Positions 37,383-46,795 of a DNA stretch of 64,000 bases are shown here, one piece after another. The notes beneath the pieces are model-generated. The model was not told the DNA's origin. It did no database searches and saw only the letters and a program-made list of their open reading frames with translations. The position numbers were made by a program, and so were the translations under genes. The stretch is from Sporosarcina sp. HYO08 (GTDB lineage Bacteria > Bacillota > Bacilli > Bacillales_A > Planococcaceae), in the NCBI RefSeq assembly GCF_001563475.1, contig NZ_LPUT01000028.1, positions 310,001-374,000 on the forward strand, written 5' to 3'. The first letter of the stretch is position 1, and every line of letters begins with the position of its first letter.

Positions 37383-38418
37383 AGTTATAAAGATACTAGT
37401 ACCTGTCATTTCGATATTTCTCGGTTTACTAGTCGGTGCGATCGTCATGATCTTTAGTGGGTATGATCCGATTGCAGGATATATTGCTTTATGGAATGGA
37501 ATTTTTGGGGACGTTTATGCAATTGGTGAAACGATTCGGCAAATTAGCCCTTATATTTTAGCGGGTCTAGCTGTTGCTTTTGCATTTCGCACAGGTCTCT
37601 TCAATATTGGTGTTGAAGGCCAGTTAATGGTTGGATGGTTCGCAGCCGCATACGTAGGGATGGCTTTTGAATTGCCAAAAGCGATTCATCTACCATTTGC
37701 ATTAATTGCAGCAGCTGTTGCAGGGGCGCTTTGGGGACTTATTCCCGGTATTTTAAAAGCAACCTTACGTGTACATGAAGTAATCGTAACAATTATGATG
37801 AACTACGTTGCGTTACATACAGTCAACGCACTTATAAAAGCAGTATCAGACGGCGGCTATAAAACGGAAAAAGTAAAACCAACTGCTTCTTTACGCTCGG
37901 ATTTTCTTTCTCAATTAACCGATTATTCTACTTTACACTACGGTATATTAGTTGCACTTGCTATGGTTGTGGTGATGTGGTTTATTCTGGAAAAGACAAA
38001 AACAGGATTCGAATTAAAAGCGGTTGGATTTAATGATCAAGCCTCTCAATACGCGGGGATGAATGTTAATCGTAATATTGTTTTATCTATGGTTATATCT
38101 GGTGCATTTGCAGGTTTAGGCGGTGCAATGGAGGCCCTTGGGACGTTTGGGAATATGTCTTCACGAGGCGGATTTACTGGTATCGGTTTTGACGGGATTG
38201 CTGTAGCATTACTTGGGGCAAACTCTCCTCTTGGCGTCATTTTTGGGGCATCGTTATTTGGCTCTTTAAAATACGGTGCAAACAACATGCCAAATGCGGC
38301 GGGTATTCCATTGGAAATTGTATCGATTGTTATCGCGCTCATCATATTTTTTGTGGCATCCGGTTATATTATCCGCGTTCTGCTAACTCGTTTTAATAAA
38401 AAGAAGGAGGCAAAATGA
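37372..38418 (+). CDS. nupP: Nucleoside ABC transporter permease, NupP type
   Basis: The 348-residue hydrophobic protein belongs to the BPD_transp_2 permease family, with about eight to ten membrane helices. Conserved segments are GLAVAFAFRTGLFNIGVEGQLMVG and the later VSGAFAGLGGAMEALG. It overlaps the end of nupO by 11 bases. ATG 37372 has AGAGGA eight bases upstream. An in-frame ATG at 37363 lacks spacing. Confidence 0.92.
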   Translation: MSNRVIKILVPVISIFLGLLVGAIVMIFSGYDPIAGYIALWNGIFGDVYAIGETIRQISPYILAGLAVAFAFRTGLFNIGVEGQLMVGWFAAAYVGMAFELPKAIHLPFALIAAAVAGALWGLIPGILKATLRVHEVIVTIMMNYVALHTVNALIKAVSDGGYKTEKVKPTASLRSDFLSQLTDYSTLHYGILVALAMVVVMWFILEKTKTGFELKAVGFNDQASQYAGMNVNRNIVLSMVISGAFAGLGGAMEALGTFGNMSSRGGFTGIGFDGIAVALLGANSPLGVIFGASLFGSLKYGANNMPNAAGIPLEIVSIVIALIIFFVASGYIIRVLLTRFNKKKEAK

Positions 38419-38419
38419 C

Positions 38420-39379
38420 ATGGGTTTTATGGACGCACTTTATTTTATTATACCAATGACCATATCTTATGCAGCGCCTCTTATTTTCACTGCGATCGGC
38501 GGGGTTTTTTCAGAACGTTCCGGGGTCGTCAATATTGGACTCGAAGGCTTAATGGTAATGGGCGCTTTTGTTGGCATCGTTTTTAACTTGTTTTACGTTG
38601 ATCAATTGGGCGCATGGACGCCTTGGATTGCACTTATTGTTGCCATGATTGTTTCGGCAGTTTTTGGGATTTTGCATGCGGTCGCATCTATTTCATTCCG
38701 GGCAGACCAAGTTGTTTCTGGGGTCGCGATTAATATGCTCGGTATTGCGATCGCATTATTCTCTGTGAAAATGATCTTTGGAAAAGGACAGACTGATTTT
38801 ATTGAACGCAGTATTCCGTTGTTTAACGTGCCGATCCTGCAAGATATTCCTGTGTTGGGTCCTATGTTATTTAAAGGAATTTATGGTTCTTCCATTATCG
38901 CGGTGCTTGTAGCAGTCGCGGCGTGGTTTATTATTTATAAAACACCATTTGGTCTAAGACTTCGCTCGGTTGGGGAGCACCCGATGGCGGCCGATACGAT
39001 GGGGATTAATGTTGCAAAGGTTCGCTACATTGCGGTTATCATTTCCGGCGGTCTTGCCGGGATTGGCGGTGCAGTTTATGCGCAAACGATGACGAATGAT
39101 TTTGGACATGCTACCATTAATGGCCAAGGGTTTATGGCACTTGCTGCGATGATCTTTGGAAAATGGCATCCTATTGGTGCAATGGGTGCTGCACTATTTT
39201 TCGGATTTGCCCAAGCATTGGCGATTAGTTCTTCCGGCATTTCTTTTATGGAAAAAGTTCCGGCAGTCTATTTGCACATTTTACCTTACGCATTGACGAT
39301 TCTGGCGTTAGCTGGATTCATTGGCAGGGCCAATGCACCAAAAGCAAATGGACAACCATATATTAAAGGTAGTCGTTAA
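38420..39379 (+). CDS. nupQ: Nucleoside ABC transporter permease, NupQ type
   Basis: The 319 residues form the second BPD_transp_2 permease (APLIFTAIGGVFSERSGVVNIGLEGLMVMG, then SGGLAGIGGAVYAQT). With NupN, NupO and NupP this completes an importer: one binding protein, one double ATPase, two permeases. It starts one base after the nupP stop and is preceded by AAGGAGG. A long hairpin follows. Confidence 0.92.
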   Translation: MGFMDALYFIIPMTISYAAPLIFTAIGGVFSERSGVVNIGLEGLMVMGAFVGIVFNLFYVDQLGAWTPWIALIVAMIVSAVFGILHAVASISFRADQVVSGVAINMLGIAIALFSVKMIFGKGQTDFIERSIPLFNVPILQDIPVLGPMLFKGIYGSSIIAVLVAVAAWFIIYKTPFGLRLRSVGEHPMAADTMGINVAKVRYIAVIISGGLAGIGGAVYAQTMTNDFGHATINGQGFMALAAMIFGKWHPIGAMGAALFFGFAQALAISSSGISFMEKVPAVYLHILPYALTILALAGFIGRANAPKANGQPYIKGSR

Positions 39380-39400
39380 CTTTAGTTGACCTACGATTCG

Positions 39401-39446
39401 TAAGGCTGTCGAAATGATTCCAAAATGAGGAATTTCGGCAGCCTTA
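39401..39446. terminator. Long hairpin after nupQ
   Basis: A 15-bp stem TAAGGCTGTCGAAAT / ATTTCGGCAGCCTTA (one G-U pair) with a 16-base loop. Only GGTTTG follows, so termination strength is uncertain. It ends just before the ymfF promoter. Confidence 0.65.
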
Positions 39447-39456
39447 GGTTTGTTAT

Positions 39457-39486
39457 TTGCACTATTTACCAAATGGAATGTATAGT
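39457..39486 (+). promoter_or_regulatory. Promoter of the ymfF-ymfH-ymfI genes
   Basis: TTGCAC (39457-39462), 18 bases, TATAGT (39481-39486), about 42 bases before the ymfF start. It excludes the in-frame ATG at 39457 as the start. Confidence 0.65.
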
Positions 39487-39528
39487 GAAGTAAGGATTTC
39501 GCATATTAACGAAAACAGAGGTGTTTGT

Positions 39529-40812
39529 ATGTTCAATAAAGTCGAACTTCAAGAAGGTGTTTCTTTATACATTCGTCAATCAGACCAGTTTAAAACAATT
39601 AATTTTTCAGTAAAATGGAAAACATGTCTAGACGAGAGTAAATCAGCACATCGTGCAGTACTAGCAAATGTCCTACAAGATTCGAACAGTCGCTATAAAA
39701 CTCAAAGTGAGCTTAGAAAAGCATTAGATGAACTTTATGGCACAATTATTTACACAGATGCGGCAAAAAGAGGGGATACGCATATGGTATCGCTCTATGC
39801 GGAATGTGTAAATGATGAATTTGTGAACGGTGACGGGGTAGTTGACCAAGTACTTGAATTGCTGCGAGCAGTTATTTTTGAACCGAATTTTGTGAATGGA
39901 CAATTTGACGAATCAATTGTAGGACGGGAAAAACGTTCCGTCAAAGAGCGAATTCGTTCACTTTACGATGATAAAACGAGATACGCACAAAAAAGAATGC
40001 TGGAATTACTAAGACCCAATAGCCCGGCATCCGCTTCTTCAAATGGAACTGAACAAAGCATCGACGCGCTAACTTCCGAACAACTGCTAGAAGCATACAA
40101 CAAGATGATCCAAGAAGACGAAATTGACATTTATGTTGTAGGGGATATAGACATAAATTCAATTACTGAAAAAATCCAAAAGCTTTTCCCATTCCAAGCT
40201 AGACCCGCTAGAAAAAGAATGACACCCGAACAAATGACGGGGAAAGATGTCGGGAAAGTAAAGCATATTAGAGAAAAGCAAGAGATGAAGCAAGGAAAAC
40301 TGCATATCGGATTTAGTACCCCTATTACGTTGCAACATCCTGATTTTGCAAAAATGCAAGTGACGAATGGCGTTTTTGGCGGCTTTGCACATAGTAAGTT
40401 ATTTATGAATGTACGCGAAAAGGAAAGTATGGCGTACTATGTATCAAGTTCTTTTGCCTCCCACTATGGACTCGTTTATGTCATGGCGGGAATTGACGCA
40501 AACTTGGAAGAGAAGGCCGTGCAATTAATTCAAGAGCAATTAGATGAACTGCGAAATGGCAACGTAACGGAGCTTGAGCTTGAACAAACAAAAGCACTTC
40601 TTTCTAATGGTATTAAAAGTGCTTTCGACTCACCTAGAGGACAAATTGAAGTTTTCGATCAATTTAAAGAGTTGGATGAACATTTTACTGCTGAAAAGCT
40701 TATTGCTGGATGGGAAGCAGTAACAAAAGAAGAGATTCAAAAGATGGCATCTAACATCAAATTGGAAATCATCTATTTGTTATCTGGCAAGGAGGCATTA
40801 ACTGATGAATAA
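39529..40812 (+). CDS. ymfF: M16-family peptidase-like protein without zinc motif (YmfF-like)
   Basis: The 427 residues have the M16 fold pattern (HMVSLYAECVNDEF, the C-terminal GGFAHSKLFMNVREKESMAYYVSSSF), but the inverted zinc motif HxxEH is absent. The matching place reads RAVLANVLQDS. It is therefore probably the non-catalytic partner of YmfH, as in other two-part M16B enzymes. ATG 39529 with AGAGGTG is chosen. It overlaps ymfH by 8 bases. Confidence 0.88.
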   Translation: MFNKVELQEGVSLYIRQSDQFKTINFSVKWKTCLDESKSAHRAVLANVLQDSNSRYKTQSELRKALDELYGTIIYTDAAKRGDTHMVSLYAECVNDEFVNGDGVVDQVLELLRAVIFEPNFVNGQFDESIVGREKRSVKERIRSLYDDKTRYAQKRMLELLRPNSPASASSNGTEQSIDALTSEQLLEAYNKMIQEDEIDIYVVGDIDINSITEKIQKLFPFQARPARKRMTPEQMTGKDVGKVKHIREKQEMKQGKLHIGFSTPITLQHPDFAKMQVTNGVFGGFAHSKLFMNVREKESMAYYVSSSFASHYGLVYVMAGIDANLEEKAVQLIQEQLDELRNGNVTELELEQTKALLSNGIKSAFDSPRGQIEVFDQFKELDEHFTAEKLIAGWEAVTKEEIQKMASNIKLEIIYLLSGKEALTDE

Positions 40813-42103
40813 AATTCAATTTGATAATATACAGGAAACACTCTACACAAAAACGCTTAGCAACGGTTTAACAGTTTATATTTTGCCGAAGCGGGGATTT
40901 TCAAAAACGTTTGTGACGTTTACAACGAAATACGGTTCGATTGACCGTATGTTTGAGCCGCGTGGAAAATCCGAAGTTGTGACAGTTCCAGACGGAATCG
41001 CCCATTTCCTAGAGCATAAGATGTTTGAAAAAGAAGATGGTGATGTTTTCCAGAAGTTTAGTGTAAATGGGGCTTCTGCCAATGCATTTACTTCTTTTAC
41101 AAGAACCGCTTATTTATTCTCAGCGACTGACAAGCTATATGAAAATACGGAAGTTCTGCTCGATTTTGTACAAGAACCGTATTTCACTGAAAAAACAGTT
41201 GAAAAAGAAAAAGGAATCATTGCTCAAGAAATTACGATGTATGATGACCAACCTGATTGGCGGCTCTACTTCGGGACAATTGAAAATATGTTTCATGAGC
41301 ATCCCGTAAAAATTGATATCGCAGGAACTGTTGAGTCCATTCAGCATATAACAGCTGATCACTTGTATGAATGCTACAACACATTTTATCATCCATCCAA
41401 TATGGTTCTATTTGTGGTTGGTGCCGTTGACCCGGATGAAATGATTCCATTTATCGAGAAGAATCAGAATGGCAAAAAATTTGAGGCGCCGCATACGATT
41501 ACCCGTGAATTTCCAACCGAACCAGACACTGTTGCCATCAAAGATCGGACGCTGACAATGGATGTGACGAAGCCGAAGCTTAATGTTGGCATGAAGTGCA
41601 ATCATACGAATATTGAGGGAGAGGAAATGCTCATCCATGAATTATCATCTGCCCTCGTACTTGATGTATTATTTGGCAGATCCTCAACATTTTACACCGA
41701 GGCATATGATGAGGGACTCATTGATGAATCTTTCTCGTATGATTTTACAATGGAAAAAGGTTTTGGTTTTGCGATGGTTGCATCGGATACAGATCAACCA
41801 GAAAAGTTGAAAGAAAAAATCCTGCAGACAATGAAAGACATGCGAACGAAGGGGCAAATTTCGGATGAGGAATTAGATCGCTTGCGCAAGAAAAAAATCG
41901 GTCAGTTCGTCCGATCATTAAATTCACCAGAATTTATAGCGAACCAATTTACGCGCTATACGTTTAATAAAATGAACTTGTTTGACGTCGTGCCGACATT
42001 AGAAAAGCTCACAATGAAAGATCTGCAAAATGCCTTCCAGTCAATTGCGGATGAAGGCGGCCATTCCGTCTATACGATTCTTCCGTCTGATCAAGCGCAA
42101 TGA
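40805..42103 (+). CDS. ymfH: M16-family zinc metallopeptidase (YmfH-like)
   Basis: The 432 residues carry HFLEH at 67-71 and the downstream Glu region (EKEKGIIAQEITMYDDQPDW), so this is the likely active subunit next to the inactive YmfF. In related bacilli this pair has unknown substrates. It overlaps ymfF (8 bases) and ymfI (4 bases, ATGA), and AAGGAGG lies before the start. Confidence 0.9.
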   Translation: MNKIQFDNIQETLYTKTLSNGLTVYILPKRGFSKTFVTFTTKYGSIDRMFEPRGKSEVVTVPDGIAHFLEHKMFEKEDGDVFQKFSVNGASANAFTSFTRTAYLFSATDKLYENTEVLLDFVQEPYFTEKTVEKEKGIIAQEITMYDDQPDWRLYFGTIENMFHEHPVKIDIAGTVESIQHITADHLYECYNTFYHPSNMVLFVVGAVDPDEMIPFIEKNQNGKKFEAPHTITREFPTEPDTVAIKDRTLTMDVTKPKLNVGMKCNHTNIEGEEMLIHELSSALVLDVLFGRSSTFYTEAYDEGLIDESFSYDFTMEKGFGFAMVASDTDQPEKLKEKILQTMKDMRTKGQISDEELDRLRKKKIGQFVRSLNSPEFIANQFTRYTFNKMNLFDVVPTLEKLTMKDLQNAFQSIADEGGHSVYTILPSDQAQ

Positions 42104-42834
42104 AGCAAAATAGGTATTGTCTTGTATTAGGTGCATCCGGCGGGATAGGTTCTGCTATTTGCAAAACGCTTGCCGCATCAGGCTGGTCGATCTATTTGCA
42201 TTATTACCGCGGGCATCAAAAAGCATTGCAGTTACAGGCAGAACTTCAAAGGGATTATCCTTTGCAAAGTTTTGAAACGATCTATGCAAATTTGGCGTTG
42301 GATGAAAGTGCCGAGCTGGTTGCAAACCAAGCTCGGCATGTCCGTGCGATTGTCGTTGCAAACGGTCAGGCAGTCGTTAAACTATTAACGGATACGACAA
42401 CCGAGGAAATGAGCGCGTTATGGAAGGTGCATGTTCAAACCCCTGCCCGCTTAATCAGCTTACTATCCCCGAAATTACGCCATTTCGACACGTCTTATGT
42501 GACATTTATCGGCTCAATTTGGGGAGAGACGGGTGCGGCGAGTGAAGTAATGTATTCTGCTGTAAAAGGGGCACAGCACGCGTTTGTTAAGGCGTACGCA
42601 AAAGAATCAGCCTACTCAGGGATACGAGTAAACGCAGTTGCTCCGGGTTGGATTGGCACAGAAATGAACGATGTGATTTCTGATGAGGATCATCAGCTGG
42701 CAATGGAGGAAATTCCATTACGGAAGATCGGGCAACCAGAGGATGTAGCGGAAGCCGTGAACTTTTTAATGAGCGGAAAAGCAAATTATATCACAGGAGA
42801 GGTCTTAAAGGTGAACGGTGGTTGGTATACATAA
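42100..42834 (+). CDS. ymfI: Short-chain dehydrogenase/reductase (YmfI-like)
   Basis: The 244-residue SDR has the NAD(P) motif GASGGIG near residue 11, a catalytic Ser in IGSIWG, the Tyr-x3-Lys pair YSAVK, and a PGWIGTEM C-terminal segment. It resembles 3-oxoacyl-ACP reductases (FabG-like), but the substrate cannot be told from sequence. The start overlaps the ymfH stop. The ymfJ gene (DUF3243) found next in B. subtilis is not seen in the following 226 bases. Confidence 0.88.
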   Translation: MKQNRYCLVLGASGGIGSAICKTLAASGWSIYLHYYRGHQKALQLQAELQRDYPLQSFETIYANLALDESAELVANQARHVRAIVVANGQAVVKLLTDTTTEEMSALWKVHVQTPARLISLLSPKLRHFDTSYVTFIGSIWGETGAASEVMYSAVKGAQHAFVKAYAKESAYSGIRVNAVAPGWIGTEMNDVISDEDHQLAMEEIPLRKIGQPEDVAEAVNFLMSGKANYITGEVLKVNGGWYT

Positions 42835-43060
42835 TAACGCAGACATTCGAGAAATGATTCACTATCATTCATTCTTTTTTCCTTTTCTAAATGACTTGTA
42901 TCCGCTATGATGGAACTAAGTTGCAGGTTGCGCGTCATATTTAAGGGGATTTTGTCGAAGGGTTATTTGATATGTGCTGTATTCAACTGATTCAATGGGA
43001 AATCTCCGCTTCAAGCTAAGAATTTTTCATAACTGACATATTGGAAAAGGGGTGTGTCGA

Positions 43061-43858
43061 ATGGGTCAGTGGTATTTAGAATATGAAATTCAGGTAAACC
43101 GTCCAGGACTTCTAGGTGATATCGCATCTTTACTCGGAATGCTTCGGGTCAATATTGTAACAATAAATGGTGTTGCCGGCGGGCATCGCGGTATGCTGTT
43201 ACGAACGGAAAATGATGATCAAATTGAACGGTTTGCTCAAATTGCGTCTACGATGGATACGATCAAAGTAAAAAAAATACGCGAACCCAATCTGCGGGAT
43301 ATTCTTGCAGTTCGTCACGGCCGCTATATTCAGCGGGATGTCGATGAACGAAAAACGTTTCGTTTTGTGAGAAGTGACTTAGGTATTTTAGTCGACTTTA
43401 TGGCTGAGATTTTTAAACAAGAAGGGCATAAGCTTATTGGCATACGAGGGATGCCGCGTGTCGGAAAAACAGAATCCGTAGTAGCTGCAAGTGTTTGTGC
43501 GAATAAGAAATGGATTTTTCTTTCTTCTACGATGATCAAACAAACAGTAAGAAGTAACTTAATGGGTGACGAATTTTCAGAGGACAACATTTTCATACTA
43601 GATGGCATTGTGACGCGACGAGCAGAAGATGAGCGTCATATGCAGCTCGTTCGGGAAATGATGCGCATGCCGACGATTAAGGTTGTAGAACATCCAGATA
43701 TGTTTGTACAACATTCCGAATATAATATGGATGATTTTGATTATATTATTGAATTAAGAACCGATCCGGAACAAGAAATTACATATGAAATGTTGGAGAA
43801 AAACCATATGATGTCCGACCGGGGGACAATGGGGGGATCGGGCTTATTCAACTTTTGA
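43061..43858 (+). CDS. ymfK: YmfK family (DUF3388) protein with ACT-like and P-loop-like parts
   Basis: The 265 residues start with an ACT-like segment (WYLEYEIQVNRPGLLGDIASLLGMLRVNIVTINGV, in part) like small-molecule sensor domains. At 130-137 there is a Walker A-like GMPRVGKT, followed by a hydrophobic stretch and a DGIVTRR acidic region. The family function is unknown. It lies before rodZ and pgsA as in B. subtilis. ATG 43061 after AAAAGGGG is chosen over GTG 43052. Confidence 0.82.
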   Translation: MGQWYLEYEIQVNRPGLLGDIASLLGMLRVNIVTINGVAGGHRGMLLRTENDDQIERFAQIASTMDTIKVKKIREPNLRDILAVRHGRYIQRDVDERKTFRFVRSDLGILVDFMAEIFKQEGHKLIGIRGMPRVGKTESVVAASVCANKKWIFLSSTMIKQTVRSNLMGDEFSEDNIFILDGIVTRRAEDERHMQLVREMMRMPTIKVVEHPDMFVQHSEYNMDDFDYIIELRTDPEQEITYEMLEKNHMMSDRGTMGGSGLFNF

Positions 43859-43874
43859 TAGGCAGGTGTTTTTG

Positions 43875-44747
43875 GTGACCGGATTAGGTGATCGCCTAAA
43901 AGAGGCGAGAACGAAAAAAGGCTATACACTCGAAGATTTACAAGCAATTACCAAGATACAAAAACGGTACCTTTCCGGTATCGAAAACGAAGATTACAGC
44001 ACGATGCCGGGCTCTTTCTATGTCCGGGCTTTTGTTAAGCAATATGCTGAGGCGGTGGGCCTGGACCCCGATGAAATGTTGGCTTTGTATAAGGATACAG
44101 CACCCCAGTCAATTCCCGACGAAGAGGCCCCACAGCCCGCGACACTTACACGCAAAAAGGGTCTGAAGAGTAGCAATCAATTCAATGAAATAATGCCGAA
44201 AATCATTGTGGCATTATTTATCATTGTGATTATTGTCGTCGTATGGACACTTTACTTGCATAAAGCGGCACCCTCTAAAAATGGCGTAGATGATGTAAAG
44301 ACGGAAGAGCCATTAACAGTGGAAAATCCGAAGTCGGATCCTCAGCCACCAGAAAATAGCGTTGCTGAAGAGGATGCGGATGAAGAAGCGAAGGAAGAAG
44401 AGGAAGTACCTGAGGTAATTCCGCAAACATTGGCATTTGAAAGTGCTAGTGGGGAAACTTCTTTATACAAGCTGTCAAATGCAGACGCCTTTCAGCTTGA
44501 AATTCGTTTGACAGGTGGTTCTTGGATTGGCGTGAGGGACAATACAGGGAAAGAATGGATGACGCCTGCACGTGTTATGAATGCAGGGGATGTCATTGAG
44601 TTTGACCTCAGTCAAATAAGTAATGCACGTATTCGTGTTGGCCGCCCAATGAGTACTGAAATTTATGTGAACGGTGAAAAGCTTGAATATGGTGTAGCAC
44701 CACAGCCAACCGTTCCGCAAAACATCGTCATTGAATACGAAAAGTAA
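43875..44747 (+). CDS. rodZ: RodZ-like cytoskeletal membrane protein (YmfM)
   Basis: The 290 residues have an N-terminal helix-turn-helix (LGDRLKEARTKKGYTLEDLQAITKIQKRYLSGIE in part), a single membrane helix near 115-135 (IVALFIIVIIVVVW), an acidic spacer, and a C-terminal DUF4115-type beta domain (LEIRLTGGSWIGVRDNTGKEW). RodZ links MreB to the cell-wall machinery and rod shape. The GTG at 43875 best fits the AGGTG ribosome site. TTG 43872 and GTG 43866 are possible. Confidence 0.88.
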   Translation: MTGLGDRLKEARTKKGYTLEDLQAITKIQKRYLSGIENEDYSTMPGSFYVRAFVKQYAEAVGLDPDEMLALYKDTAPQSIPDEEAPQPATLTRKKGLKSSNQFNEIMPKIIVALFIIVIIVVVWTLYLHKAAPSKNGVDDVKTEEPLTVENPKSDPQPPENSVAEEDADEEAKEEEEVPEVIPQTLAFESASGETSLYKLSNADAFQLEIRLTGGSWIGVRDNTGKEWMTPARVMNAGDVIEFDLSQISNARIRVGRPMSTEIYVNGEKLEYGVAPQPTVPQNIVIEYEK

Positions 44748-44751
44748 CGAA

Positions 44752-44871
44752 GGGACTGTCCTAGAAGTGCCTGGCACCACCATATACTGTTAATGTAGGA
44801 TCAAGTTTTTATTTCCGATACTGCATTTAGTGTTGAATGGTGCCTGGCTCTTCGTATTGGGACAGCCTTTT
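44752..44871. repeat. GTGCCTGGCACC-type inverted element / terminator
   Basis: Outer arms GGACTGTCC (44753-44761) and GGGACAGCC (44859-44867) pair with one bulge. Inner arms AAGTGCCTGGCACCA (44765-44779) and TGGTGCCTGGCTCTT (44838-44852) pair at 13 of 15 positions. Each inner arm is itself partly palindromic. TTTT follows. It separates rodZ from pgsA and can end transcription on either strand. Confidence 0.65.
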
Positions 44872-44893
44872 GCTTTGAAAGGACTGATAGTAA

Positions 44894-45472
44894 ATGAATT
44901 TGCCCAATAAAATCACAGTATCTCGTGTTTTATTGATCCCAATTTTTATGATTTTCATGCTTGTTGACTTCGGTTTTGGTACCGTTAGTGCTGCCGGAAC
45001 CGTAATTTCAATTGAGCATCTCATTGGCGGTTTAATATTTATCTTTGCTTCTGTAACGGATTGGCTTGATGGATATATCGCAAGGAAATACAATCTTGTC
45101 ACGAACATGGGAAAATTTCTTGATCCTTTAGCCGATAAATTACTCGTCTCGGCAGCATTTATTATACTCGTTGAATTGGGCTCCGCACCCTCCTGGATTG
45201 TAATCGTCATTATTAGCCGAGAATTTGCCGTAACAGGTTTGCGCTTAATATTAGCCGGCGGCGGTGAAGTTGTAGCGGCGAATATGCTAGGGAAAATTAA
45301 AACAACCGCACAAATTTTAGCGATTGCTTCTTTATTGTTCAATAATATCTTTTTTGAATCGATAGGGGTGCCGTTTGGCATGATTATGCTGTATATTGCG
45401 CTTCTCTTTACAGTGTGGTCCGGTTATGACTATTTTTATAAAAATAGACGTGTATTGCTCGATTCAATGTAA
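44894..45472 (+). CDS. pgsA: CDP-diacylglycerol--glycerol-3-phosphate 3-phosphatidyltransferase
   Basis: PgsA makes phosphatidylglycerol phosphate from the CdsA product at the membrane. The 192-residue integral protein has the CDP-alcohol phosphatidyltransferase motif D-x2-DG-x2-AR-x8-G-x3-D-x3-D (DWLDGYIARKYN through MGKFLDPLAD). AAAGGA lies before the ATG. cinA follows by 15 bases. Confidence 0.95.
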   Translation: MNLPNKITVSRVLLIPIFMIFMLVDFGFGTVSAAGTVISIEHLIGGLIFIFASVTDWLDGYIARKYNLVTNMGKFLDPLADKLLVSAAFIILVELGSAPSWIVIVIISREFAVTGLRLILAGGGEVVAANMLGKIKTTAQILAIASLLFNNIFFESIGVPFGMIMLYIALLFTVWSGYDYFYKNRRVLLDSM

Positions 45473-45487
45473 GGGGGAGGTTTTTTC

Positions 45488-46741
45488 GTGAAAGCGGAAA
45501 TTATAGCTGTAGGCTCTGAGTTGTTGCTTGGACAAATTACAAATACAAATGCAAAATTTATCTCTTCACGACTTGCAGAAGTTGGTATTGACGTCTATTA
45601 TCATACTGTTGTCGGGGATAATCCAGCTAGGTTGGAAGATGCAGTAAAAGTGGCACAGCAGCGTGCTGACCTACTTATTTTTTCTGGCGGATTGGGACCG
45701 ACAAAAGATGATATGACAAAAGAGTCCATCGCAAAATGTCTGGGTGCAGCACTCGTTAGCGACAATGAGGCATTGCGTTATATTGAAAGTTATTTTATGC
45801 GAAGCGGGCGTGCGATGACGGAAAATAATAAGAAACAGGCACTTGTTTTAGAAGGTTCCATCGTTTTACCGAATAAAAATGGCATGGCACCTGGAATGGC
45901 TTTAACAAAAGAAGGACGCCAATATATACTTTTGCCGGGACCACCACACGAAATGGAACCGATGTTTGAACAGGAGGCAATCCCTTATTTACTAGGTGCG
46001 ACAGGGAAAAAAGAAGTTATATTGTCCCGGGTACTGAAATTCTATGGCATTGGGGAAGCAGAGCTTGAATTCCGTGTGCAAAAGATTTTAGAAAAACAAA
46101 CGAATCCAACGGTTGCTCCTCTTGCCACTCCGGACGCGGTTACATTGCGCCTAACAGCGAAGGCTCGTTCACAGGAACAAGCTGAACAGCTGATCGCACC
46201 GGTAGAAGCACAAATTCGTCAACTTGTTGGGGAATTCATATATGGTATTGATGAGGATACACTGCCTTCAAAAGCAGCCGAAATTTTAAAACGAAACGGT
46301 TGGACAATATCAGCGGCAGAAAGCTTAACAGCTGGAATGTTTATGGCGGAGTTGGGCGGCGAATCTGGAATTAGTTCCACCCTCCAAGGGGGTACCGTCG
46401 TTTACAATGAAAAAATGAAAGTTGAGCTGTTAGGCATACACCCAGAAGTATTATCCGCGCACGGTATTGTCAGCTCGGAATGTGCAGCTGCCCTAGCAGA
46501 ATCTGTTCGAAAAAAATATAACTCAGATATTGGGGTTGGTTTAACGGGGGCGGCAGGGCCGGATCCGCATGACGGTCAACCAGCCGGTACAGTATGGATC
46601 GGTATTGCATTCAAAAATGAAGCAGCAGTAACCTTCAAACTTCTCTTGTCGGGTTCTAGAAATGCCAACCGCATACGCGCCACTCGTTTTGCACTTTACT
46701 ACCTCATTCAATATTTGAAAGAAAAAGAAGGCCAAAATTAA
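45488..46741 (+). CDS. cinA: CinA: competence/damage-inducible protein with nicotinamide-nucleotide amidase domain
   Basis: The 417 residues have an N-terminal molybdopterin-binding-like (COG1058) domain (AEIIAVGSELLLGQITNTNAK, FSGGLGPTKDDMTKE) and a C-terminal PncC/CinA amidase domain from about 260 (AAESLTAGMF, VGLTGAAGPD). The C-terminal type deamidates nicotinamide mononucleotide. In naturally competent Firmicutes cinA is linked to recA, as here. GTG start with AAGGGGGAGG upstream. Confidence 0.93.
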   Translation: MKAEIIAVGSELLLGQITNTNAKFISSRLAEVGIDVYYHTVVGDNPARLEDAVKVAQQRADLLIFSGGLGPTKDDMTKESIAKCLGAALVSDNEALRYIESYFMRSGRAMTENNKKQALVLEGSIVLPNKNGMAPGMALTKEGRQYILLPGPPHEMEPMFEQEAIPYLLGATGKKEVILSRVLKFYGIGEAELEFRVQKILEKQTNPTVAPLATPDAVTLRLTAKARSQEQAEQLIAPVEAQIRQLVGEFIYGIDEDTLPSKAAEILKRNGWTISAAESLTAGMFMAELGGESGISSTLQGGTVVYNEKMKVELLGIHPEVLSAHGIVSSECAAALAESVRKKYNSDIGVGLTGAAGPDPHDGQPAGTVWIGIAFKNEAAVTFKLLLSGSRNANRIRATRFALYYLIQYLKEKEGQN

Positions 46742-46795
46742 TTTTTGCCCTCAAATCTCATTTAAAATGTGATTTTAAGCGAGATTCTCATTTAA

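Noticed and set aside
42835..43060. Search for a ymfJ (DUF3243) gene between ymfI and ymfK
   Set aside because: No frame with a start, ribosome site or family-like sequence; the gap seems non-coding.
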